From Ulvibacterium sp. (GTDB lineage Bacteria > Bacteroidota > Bacteroidia > Flavobacteriales > Flavobacteriaceae), in the NCBI RefSeq assembly GCF_028285715.1, contig NZ_JANQOO010000023.1:1-61385 (forward strand): a stretch of 61,385 bases of DNA. The letters are read 5' to 3'. The translations under genes were made by a program, and so were the position numbers. The notes under the pieces were generated by a model, which ran no database searches, was not told where the DNA came from, and saw only the letters and a program-made list of their open reading frames with translations. Positions 1 through 6,452 of the stretch are shown one piece after another (position 1 is the stretch's first letter; the number at the start of each line of letters is the position of its first letter).

Positions 1-75
1 GTCTGTTTTAGTCTGTCCATCGCAGTTTATCAGGACAAGTAATAGAATTAAATAACTGAAAATAGTTTTTCTCAT
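1..75 (-). CDS. N-terminus of a lipoprotein (runs off the window)
   Basis: The reverse strand from base 75 reads an ATG followed by 24 further codons with no stop before the window edge. The peptide starts MRKTIFSYLILLLVLINC, a basic start, a hydrophobic stretch and a lipobox-like LINC with Cys18, then DGQTKTD. This is a typical signal peptidase II leader, so the product is probably an envelope lipoprotein. Function cannot be told from 25 residues. It lies just downstream of the attC-like hairpin at 94-161 and has the same orientation as the gene at 179-742, as the next gene in a cassette array would. Confidence 0.6.
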   Translation of the reverse strand, partial: MRKTIFSYLILLLVLINCDGQTKTD

Positions 76-93
76 TTTGTTTTTTGTATTGTT

Positions 94-161
94 TACAACG
101 TTTTGGCTATGAGCAGTAGTGTCCCGAAGGGCGCTATTGCTTATAGGTTTTGTTGTAGGTA
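94..161 (-). mobile_element. attC-like recombination hairpin
   Basis: The outer arms TACAAC (94-99) and GTTGTA (152-157) are complementary. Inside them are unpaired spacers of 7 and 5 bases, then a 12-bp stem (107-118 with 135-146, two G-T wobbles) and a further 6-bp stem closing on a CGAA loop (119-124 with 129-134, loop 125-128). Outer box, unpaired spacer, inner box and terminal stem is the layout of an integron attC site, and 68 bp is within the known size range. The boxes do not match the RYYYAAC/GTTRRRY consensus exactly beyond the AAC/GTT core, so this is an inference from structure. Alternatives are a terminator (no T-run) or a repetitive extragenic hairpin. Confidence 0.5.
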
Positions 162-786
162 GTTTTTCTTCCTTTTAATTACGCAGGTTCTGTTTTAAGA
201 ATTCCATCCCATGTAGTGTTTGACAGAGCGTGAAGTTCGTACCACCTTTTAAAAAAATGATCAATATTCTTTAAGTCGTGTTGAATGTTTTCACTAAGTG
301 ATGTAATTGCTTGATTCGATCCACTGTCTGTAATGCTTTTTCTTAGCTTATGTGCTGATTTCCAATTCTCGATATCAAACAAAGAAATTCCTTTTCTATC
401 ATCAACGTGAATTCGCATTTCCGACAAACTACAAGGTGGGAGTCTAAACTTAATCCCATCTATGTCCTTGAGGTCGTTCAGGTTTTTAACTGTCGGTGTT
501 AATTGGAATGCGTTCAACCAGACTTTTATCCATCTGTCACCCTTCACTACGTCAATCCGAACCCTTTCAACGACCGAATTTTCACGTAGTCGACACAATT
601 CATAGAAATACCCTAGACTAGGGTGCCAGCCAAAATCTGCTTCTGAGTAAGGCGATTTTTCGAAGCCATTTTGATAAAGAGCAGGAATTCCAGTTTCCAG
701 AACAATCTCCTTTCGAATTCTCATTATCTCTTTGTCAGTCATCTTTGCGGTGAACTATTTTGTTTCTCTGTTCTAATTACCTACAA
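99..786 (-). mobile_element. Putative single-gene integron cassette
   Basis: On the reverse strand the unit begins at the TT of a GTTGTAGGTA box (complement of 778-787) and ends at the G of the GTT in the hairpin (99). Its 3'-side box TACCTACAAC (complement of 152-161) is complementary over 10 bases to its own 5' end. The box of the next unit to the left (GTTGTAAACA) pairs with it over only six. Matching of a cassette's two ends to each other, because they adjoin in the excised circle, is a known integron cassette property. The unit holds one gene (179-742) in the expected orientation. No integrase gene lies within the window, so this would be an orphan array or lie distant from its integrase. 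Confidence 0.45.
179..742 (-). CDS. Hypothetical protein (cassette-borne)
   Basis: A 187-residue soluble protein I do not recognise. It has no signal peptide or membrane segment. It is mixed alpha/beta with a charged N-terminus (MTDKEIMRIRKEIVLETG), a central DRWIKVWLNAFQL strand-like stretch, and a C-terminal region that looks helical. The gene fills the putative cassette at 99-786, with its stop about 17 bases before the hairpin box at 152-161. By eye its base composition is more AT-rich than the GC-richer genes at 1094-3879, which fits acquisition. There is no recognisable toxin, nuclease or methylase motif, so no function is proposed. Confidence 0.7.
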   Translation of the reverse strand: MTDKEIMRIRKEIVLETGIPALYQNGFEKSPYSEADFGWHPSLGYFYELCRLRENSVVERVRIDVVKGDRWIKVWLNAFQLTPTVKNLNDLKDIDGIKFRLPPCSLSEMRIHVDDRKGISLFDIENWKSAHKLRKSITDSGSNQAITSLSENIQHDLKNIDHFFKRWYELHALSNTTWDGILKTEPA

Positions 787-1093
787 CAATTGTATATAGA
801 TCATGATCTATATATATTTTATGTGCGGAACTAAGATAAGAGATCTTCTAGGGTATCCAGGGAAGTTTCCTGTATAGAGGCATGAATTTCCATTGCCTTT
901 GAAAAATTACCGGCCAAGGCAACAGAACGTAAAACATACCTCTATTGCTCTTTTTTTCATACATTACCGTAATGAACCTTATGGGGGGTCGACCCAAGAA
1001 TGGAGCATAAGGGGACAGCTTTTAAGAAGAAATCCATGCCGCTAAATGGCACGGGATTTCCTGTACTCCACCTAACCTAATACATATAACACA
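787..1093. other. Intergenic region without a supported gene
   Basis: It holds a perfect 22-bp palindrome (793-814), a short GGGTCGACCC palindrome (986-995) and the leader of the gene at 1094. A reverse-strand stretch of about 35 codons (831-938) reads like a protein tail but has a stop upstream and no good start, so it may be a gene remnant. Confidence 0.5.
793..814. repeat. Perfect 22-bp palindrome
   Basis: Bases 793-803 (TATATAGATCA) are followed directly by their exact reverse complement at 804-814. It lies 6 bases outside the right boundary of the putative cassette and upstream of the gene at 179-742, which reads away from it. It could be an operator, a cruciform-forming insertion site, or part of a degenerate recombination site. 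There is no T-run expected of a terminator. Confidence 0.6.
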
Positions 1094-1852
1094 ATGACAG
1101 AACAACTCAATGAAATCACTCAAAAACACTGCGTAAATCCGCCCGCCAAATATGATGATCTCAGTGTCCTATTTCTAAACTGTACGCTCAACCGGACCCC
1201 GGTGCTTTCCCATACCGAGGGATTGATCCAAGTGGCCCAACGTATCTTTGAGGCCAATGGGGTGGCTACTAAGGTAATTCGACCCGTAGACTATGTAATC
1301 CCGGCCGGATTGGGTCTGGATATGGCCCAGACCCCGGAATGGGACCGGGACGATTGGCCTCAGATTCAACAGGAAATTGATGCCTGTGATATTTTGATCA
1401 TTTGTACCTCCGTATGGCTGGGCGAAAAATCCTCGGTATGCAATCGTACCCTGGAACGGATGTACGGCTATACCCATCAATTCAATGCCAAGGGACAGTA
1501 TCGGGATTACGGCAAGGTGGGCGCTACCCTGATTACTGGAAATGAGGACGGCGTAAAGCACTGCGCCATGAATATCCTTTTCTCCCTGTCCCATATCGGA
1601 TATACAGTCCCTCCTCAGGCGGATGCCGGCTGGATGGGCGAGGCCGGGCCCGGACCCTCGTATAGGGATGCAGGTTCCGGTGGTCCCGAGAACGATTTTA
1701 CAAACCGGAATACTACCTTTTTGGTCTGGAATTGCTTGCATCTGGCCCGAATGTTAAAGGATAATGGCGGCGTACCCGCCTATGGCAATCTCCCCGATGA
1801 ATGGGATGCCGGCTGTAAAGCCGGATTCGATAGTCCGGAACATAAAAGATAG
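1094..1852 (+). CDS. Flavodoxin-fold NAD(P)H-dependent FMN reductase-like protein
   Basis: This 252-residue protein has the flavodoxin-like reductase pattern. A first strand and phosphate-binding loop (SVLFLNCTLNRTP, residues about 24-36) leads into a helix, and a second strand-loop ILIICTSVWLGEKSS (about 100-114) should contact the flavin ring. There is no signal peptide, so it is cytoplasmic. The family transfers hydride from NAD(P)H to FMN or quinones. It sits 74 bp upstream of the Rieske-TPP fusion on the same strand, so the two may be co-transcribed, with this protein as a possible electron partner (inference). The substrate is unknown. Confidence 0.75.
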   Translation: MTEQLNEITQKHCVNPPAKYDDLSVLFLNCTLNRTPVLSHTEGLIQVAQRIFEANGVATKVIRPVDYVIPAGLGLDMAQTPEWDRDDWPQIQQEIDACDILIICTSVWLGEKSSVCNRTLERMYGYTHQFNAKGQYRDYGKVGATLITGNEDGVKHCAMNILFSLSHIGYTVPPQADAGWMGEAGPGPSYRDAGSGGPENDFTNRNTTFLVWNCLHLARMLKDNGGVPAYGNLPDEWDAGCKAGFDSPEHKR

Positions 1853-1926
1853 TGCAAAAACGCCTCGTGATTCCTTGGCCAAATCGTTATATTGGGTAGT
1901 GGAAAAACAACTAAATTTTTAACATA

Positions 1927-3879
1927 GTGGGAAAAGAGAATACAGTCTGGCACAAGGTATTGGATAACAAGCGCGATTTGCCCGAGGGGCGCGTTAAAAC
2001 GGTTACCGCAGCCCATAAAGGCATATGCCTTACCCATTTTGAGGGGAAGTTTTCGGCATTGGACAACAAATGTCCGCATCAAGGAGGTCCCTTGGGTGAA
2101 GGATCCATCGAAAATGGTTTGTTGCGCTGTCCCTGGCATGGGTGGGATTTTCATCCGTGTACCGGGCTGCCCCCGGGAGGTTATGATGACGGGGTGGAGA
2201 CTTTTGCGGTAAAGGAAGAAGACGGTGCCATCTATGTAGGCCTGGAAGCGGAGGCACCGCATGAGACTACGGTGTCCGACCTTATGGTAGAAACCATGAT
2301 CAATTGGGGAGTAACCACCGTTTTTGGAATGGTGGGTCATTCCAATTTGGGTTTTGCCGATGCCATGAAACGCCAGGAACAGAAGGGGAATCTCAATTTT
2401 TATGGTATCCGCCATGAGGGGGCCGGGGCCTTTGCAGCCTCGGCCTATGGTAAACTTACCGGACAACCGGCCGCTTGTTTTTCCATTGCGGGCCCCGGAG
2501 CTACCAATATGTATACAGGTATGTGGGACGCCAAGGTAGATCGTGCCCCCTTATTGGCCTTGACCGGCCAAGTGGCCACGCAAGTGGTGGGGACGGGAAA
2601 TTTTCAGGAAGTGGATCTGGTACAGGCTTTTGGTAGCGTAGCGGAGTTCAACCATAGGGTACAAAGCGATAGCCGACATGGCGAACTGATGTCCTTGGCG
2701 GTTAAGCATGCCCTTCTAAAACGCGACGTTTCCCATTTGACCTTTCCCGATGAGGTACAGGAAAGAAGGGCAAAGCCCAATGCAAGAGCCAAAACCCCAG
2801 AGAAACGGATGACCTCCCTGGAAATAGCCCCGCCAATATCAGCAGTGGAGGAGGCTGTTGCGTTGATCAAGAAATCCAAACGTCCGGTAATCATTATGGG
2901 CCATGGGGCCCGGGCGCATAAAAAGCGTGTGGTACAATTTGCGGAACGTCTTAATGCGGCCGTGGTCACCACCTTTAAAGGGAAAGGATTAATACCCGAT
3001 AACCATCCCTTGGGTGGTGGAGTATTGGGCCGCAGTGGAACGCCTATCGCCTCCTGGTTTATGAACGAGTCCGATCTGTTGATTGTCTTTGGAGCCTCAT
3101 TTTCCAACCATACCGGGATTACCCCCAAAAAGCCGATCATTCAGGTGGATTTCGATCCCTTGGCCCTAAGCAAGTTCCATAAGGTAGAGGTGGCCGTTTG
3201 GGGCGAGATATCCCGGACCCTGGAAATATTTGAAGGCGAACTAAAAGGAGAAGTCAATACGGTTGACCAACGGAATGAAATTGCGGAGCGTTGGAAGATT
3301 TGGAAAGCAGAGAAGACAAAACGGCTTCAGGAGACCTCTGAGAAGGGGATTAGCTCCATTGCCATTTTTGATGCGATGAACAAATTAACCCCGGAGAATG
3401 CGGTCATGTGCGTTGACGTAGGCAATAATGCCTATTCCTTTGGCCGATATTTCGAATCCAAGAACCATGATTTCCTGATGTCCGGTTACCTGGGCTCCAT
3501 AGGCTTCGCCCTGCCAGCTTCCATTGGTGCATGGACGGCCGTTGGTGATACCAGACCCGTGGTCGCAGTGGCCGGCGATGGGGGACTCTGTCAATATTTG
3601 GCTGAAATCACCACTTTGGTCAAGTATAAAATGCCCGTAAAACTCATTGTGCTGAACAACCATGAGTTGGGCAAGATTTCCAAGGAACAGCGCGCAGGCG
3701 AGTTCGATGTTTGGAAGACCTCCCTTTCCAACCCCAATTTTGCGGACTTTGCCCTGTCCTGTGGGGCATGGGGAAAACGTATCACCGATCAGGAAAAACT
3801 GGAAGGAGCGATGCAAGAACTGTTCAATGAGCCGGGCCCGGGACTCCTGGAGATTATCACGGATGTCGACTTAATATAG
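1927..3879 (+). CDS. Rieske [2Fe-2S] domain fused to a TPP-dependent enzyme
   Basis: A 650-residue protein with a GTG start. Residues about 5-105 form a Rieske ferredoxin-like domain with the cluster ligands C49-P-H51 and C68-P-W-H71. From about 113 it continues as a thiamine-pyrophosphate enzyme of the pyruvate oxidase/acetolactate synthase fold: the activating glutamate in RHEGAG (E164), a SIAGPGATN loop, a central domain, and the Mg-TPP motif GDG (550-552) through to NN (577-578). Such enzymes decarboxylate 2-oxo acids. The Rieske domain suggests electrons leave through an iron-sulfur centre (inference). There is no signal peptide. The upstream FMN reductase-like gene is a plausible redox partner. 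The substrate cannot be named. Confidence 0.85.
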   Translation: MGKENTVWHKVLDNKRDLPEGRVKTVTAAHKGICLTHFEGKFSALDNKCPHQGGPLGEGSIENGLLRCPWHGWDFHPCTGLPPGGYDDGVETFAVKEEDGAIYVGLEAEAPHETTVSDLMVETMINWGVTTVFGMVGHSNLGFADAMKRQEQKGNLNFYGIRHEGAGAFAASAYGKLTGQPAACFSIAGPGATNMYTGMWDAKVDRAPLLALTGQVATQVVGTGNFQEVDLVQAFGSVAEFNHRVQSDSRHGELMSLAVKHALLKRDVSHLTFPDEVQERRAKPNARAKTPEKRMTSLEIAPPISAVEEAVALIKKSKRPVIIMGHGARAHKKRVVQFAERLNAAVVTTFKGKGLIPDNHPLGGGVLGRSGTPIASWFMNESDLLIVFGASFSNHTGITPKKPIIQVDFDPLALSKFHKVEVAVWGEISRTLEIFEGELKGEVNTVDQRNEIAERWKIWKAEKTKRLQETSEKGISSIAIFDAMNKLTPENAVMCVDVGNNAYSFGRYFESKNHDFLMSGYLGSIGFALPASIGAWTAVGDTRPVVAVAGDGGLCQYLAEITTLVKYKMPVKLIVLNNHELGKISKEQRAGEFDVWKTSLSNPNFADFALSCGAWGKRITDQEKLEGAMQELFNEPGPGLLEIITDVDLI

Positions 3880-3903
3880 ACTCTGGAACCAACCAGGGTT
3901 ATA

Positions 3904-4659
3904 TCATCTTTTATAGGCTCTGAGGGCTTCCTCGAAAAATTGGACGGCACTTTTGGAGTCCGCATTCGAAACCGGGAGCAGGGCTCCCTTTAAATTCTTC
4001 GGGTCCCATGTCCCATGGGTCAACGTATTAAAATCAGAAACATCCAGAGCCTCATTTCCGAGATAACCACTGATGTAAAAATAGTGTTCATCGCAAAGGG
4101 AATCGGGGATTGCCAAACCCAAACCTACGGATTTTCCCGACCCATCATTCAAAGGGGAAAAGGCACCCGTATCAAAATGATGCGGCCAAATACAAATATC
4201 CGATGTCAAGTTCTTCCGCTCCAAAAAGGATCGTAAAACCACATGCCCCAGCTTTCGTAAATTCAGCAATTCTTGTAGCTGCAAAGGGTCGGCAAGCTCA
4301 AATTTGAAATCCCCCAAAGCCGAATAGGGCAGTTCATAGTGTAATTCATAAACGTACCGTTGGGTCAAGGGACTTAAGGTGACCATGGCATTGATCCAGG
4401 CAACCACCTCATTATGCGATTTTCCGTCTAAGGGAAAGGAATGGGTCACATTGGATTCCCATTTTAAACTAAAGTCGGAATAGTCGAAAACCAATTTTTG
4501 TCCAGAGGGATGTAACGGCAGCGTTTCCAGGGTTTCGGTTTCCGGCATAAATCCAATATTGGTATGGCTGTCATCCGCCTTCGGAGGCAAAAAAGTTTTT
4601 CCGGCCATCGCTAGGTATTGGGCGGCCAAATGGACCTGTCCCAGCATGGGATTATTCAT
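3904..4659 (-). CDS. Conserved-looking protein, possibly DUF5996-like
   Basis: About 251 residues from the ATG at 4659; a TTG nine bases further upstream is also open but less likely. There is no signal peptide or membrane helix. It has a beta-rich C-terminal half containing IWPHHFDTGAFSP and YFYISGYLG, which recalls the DUF5996 family (weak recollection). It is last in the leftward run behind ypdA (95 bp gap). No catalytic motif can be assigned and its function is unknown. Confidence 0.6.
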   Translation of the reverse strand: MNNPMLGQVHLAAQYLAMAGKTFLPPKADDSHTNIGFMPETETLETLPLHPSGQKLVFDYSDFSLKWESNVTHSFPLDGKSHNEVVAWINAMVTLSPLTQRYVYELHYELPYSALGDFKFELADPLQLQELLNLRKLGHVVLRSFLERKNLTSDICIWPHHFDTGAFSPLNDGSGKSVGLGLAIPDSLCDEHYFYISGYLGNEALDVSDFNTLTHGTWDPKNLKGALLPVSNADSKSAVQFFEEALRAYKR

Positions 4660-4753
4660 GATCAACAAGGATTAGATTATTAGAACGCAAAATCCACCTC
4701 CTGTAATTCGAAGGCGAAAGGAACGATTTCCAAATTCTTGGTCGCTTAAAGAT

Positions 4754-5737
4754 CTAAACGTTTACGTTTTGGGCCGTTTTTTTCAGGATGGAACCAATAA
4801 TGATGGGCGCATGGATCCTGGAATTTTCTATAAACCATTTATGGGTCTCCATACCCCCGCAGATAACGCCTGCGAGGTACAGTCCGTCTATATTGGTTTC
4901 CATGGTTTCGGGGTCGTAACTGGGAAGTCGTTTTTCGTCATCGGACAGCTGAATGCCGAGCTTTTCCAGAAATTCAAAATTGGGCATATAGCCCGTCAGG
5001 GCCAGTACAAAATCGTTCTCAATACGTAGAGTGCCTTCGGGGGTATCCACGATTACCGTATCCTCCAAAATTTCCTTGGCATTGGAATTGAAATAGGCTT
5101 GTATACTGCCTTCATTGATGCGATTGATAACGTCTGGCCGTACCCAATACTTTACCCTTTGCCCGATTTCGGGCTCGCGTACAATCATGGTTACATCGGC
5201 TCCCTTACGGTAGCATTCCAGGGCGGCATCCACCGCAGAATTGCTGGCACCGATGACAATCAGCTTTTGACTGGCGTAAAAATGGGGATCCTTGTAATAA
5301 TGGGAGACTTTAGGCAGATCCTCTCCTGGAATACCGATGCGGTTGGGAATGTCGTAAAACCCGGTCGCCACAATGACATTTTTTGAGGTATACTGCTCTT
5401 TTTCCGTAGTAATGGTAAATAGGCCATCGCCCCTTTTTACATCGGTCACCTTTTCGAAAAGATGGATGTTCAATTGGTTCGAGGTCACGATTCTCCGGTA
5501 GTATTCCAAGGCTTCGTTCCGTTTGGGCTTGGCCTCCTTACTGATAAAAGGAATATTGTCGATTTCCAGTAAATCGGAGGAGGAAAAAAACTGCATGTTA
5601 ATGGGATAGTTAAAAAGCGAATTGACGATGGGGCCTTTTTCAATGATAAGATAGGAAAGCCCATTCTTTTTGGCCTCCAGCCCACAAGCGATCCCAATGG
5701 GACCTCCGCCCACAATAATAACATCGTATATTTTCAT
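4754..5737 (-). CDS. ypdA: YpdA-type FAD/NAD(P)H reductase (putative bacillithiol disulfide reductase)
   Basis: A 327-residue flavoprotein with an FAD-binding GGGPIG at residues 10-15, an ATGFYDIP segment near 124-131, and a second Rossmann loop VIGASNSAVD (161-170) for NADPH. The C-terminal DGLYLAGVICGG closes the FAD site. There is no CxxC redox pair, as in YpdA and unlike thioredoxin reductase. YpdA reduces bacillithiol disulfide in Firmicutes, and homologues are common in Bacteroidota. Its ATG shares one base with the rpe stop (TAATG), so the two are translationally coupled. The family call is firm, while the thiol substrate in this organism is inferred. Confidence 0.85.
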   Translation of the reverse strand: MKIYDVIIVGGGPIGIACGLEAKKNGLSYLIIEKGPIVNSLFNYPINMQFFSSSDLLEIDNIPFISKEAKPKRNEALEYYRRIVTSNQLNIHLFEKVTDVKRGDGLFTITTEKEQYTSKNVIVATGFYDIPNRIGIPGEDLPKVSHYYKDPHFYASQKLIVIGASNSAVDAALECYRKGADVTMIVREPEIGQRVKYWVRPDVINRINEGSIQAYFNSNAKEILEDTVIVDTPEGTLRIENDFVLALTGYMPNFEFLEKLGIQLSDDEKRLPSYDPETMETNIDGLYLAGVICGGMETHKWFIENSRIHAPIIIGSILKKTAQNVNV

Positions 5738-6402
5738 TATCCTGCAATTTCCTTAAGTTCCCGTATAGTAGAGCCAGGATCTTCGCTTTTAAAGACAAAA
5801 CTTCCTGCGACAAGTACGTCCACACCGGCTTCCGTCAATGCTTTTGCATTTTCGGTAGAGACGCCGCCGTCAACTTCGATCAAGGTATGGGCCCTACGGT
5901 CTTGGATCAACGCCTTTAGGTCCCGTATCTTGGCGTAGCTACGTTCAATAAAGGATTGTCCTCCAAATCCTGGATTTACGCTCATAATCAGTACCAGGTC
6001 AATATCGTTGATGGTATCTTCCAGCACATTGATATTGGTATGGGGGTTCAAGGCTACCCCGGCCTGCATACCTGCCGCTTTGATTTCCTGCAATGTTCTG
6101 TGCAAATGGGTACAGGCCTCATAATGGACGGTCAGTACCGAAGCGCCCAAATCCGCAAAGGTCTTGATATACCTGTCGGGATCTACGATCATTAAATGAA
6201 CGTCCAAGGGTTTGGTGGCATATTCCGCTATGGCCTTTACCACCGGCATTCCATAGGAAATATTGGGTACAAAGACACCGTCCATGATGTCAATATGGTG
6301 CCAGTCCGCCACACTTTGGTTTACCAATTCCACATCGTGTTGTAGGTTGCCGAAATCGGCTGCCAGGAGGGAAGGGGCTATTTTGGTTTTATGTATGCCC
6401 AT
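5737..6402 (-). CDS. rpe: Ribulose-phosphate 3-epimerase
   Basis: This 221-residue TIM-barrel enzyme interconverts ribulose 5-phosphate and xylulose 5-phosphate in the pentose phosphate pathway. It shows all family signatures in order: APSLLAADF near the N-terminus, HIDIMDGVFVPN with a metal ligand, DVHLMI, a VNPGFGGQSF phosphate loop and EVDGGV near the end. The length is normal. It is coupled to ypdA through an overlapping stop and start and follows the surface lipoprotein gene by 50 bp. Confidence 0.96.
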   Translation of the reverse strand: MGIHKTKIAPSLLAADFGNLQHDVELVNQSVADWHHIDIMDGVFVPNISYGMPVVKAIAEYATKPLDVHLMIVDPDRYIKTFADLGASVLTVHYEACTHLHRTLQEIKAAGMQAGVALNPHTNINVLEDTINDIDLVLIMSVNPGFGGQSFIERSYAKIRDLKALIQDRRAHTLIEVDGGVSTENAKALTEAGVDVLVAGSFVFKSEDPGSTIRELKEIAG

Positions 6403-6452
6403 AAACTAAAACAATATCCATGCAAAGGTAGAGAAATGTAAACGTTCTTGTA

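Noticed and set aside
831-938. A reverse-strand stretch of about 35 codons reading like a protein tail (ALAGNFSKAMEIHASIQ)
   Set aside because: There is a stop just upstream and no plausible start. It may be a remnant of a degraded gene but is too short to annotate.
1175-2466. Long open frames antisense to the FMN reductase and Rieske-TPP genes
   Set aside because: They lie opposite genes with strong family motifs, have no recognisable protein features, and arise from GC-richer codon use.
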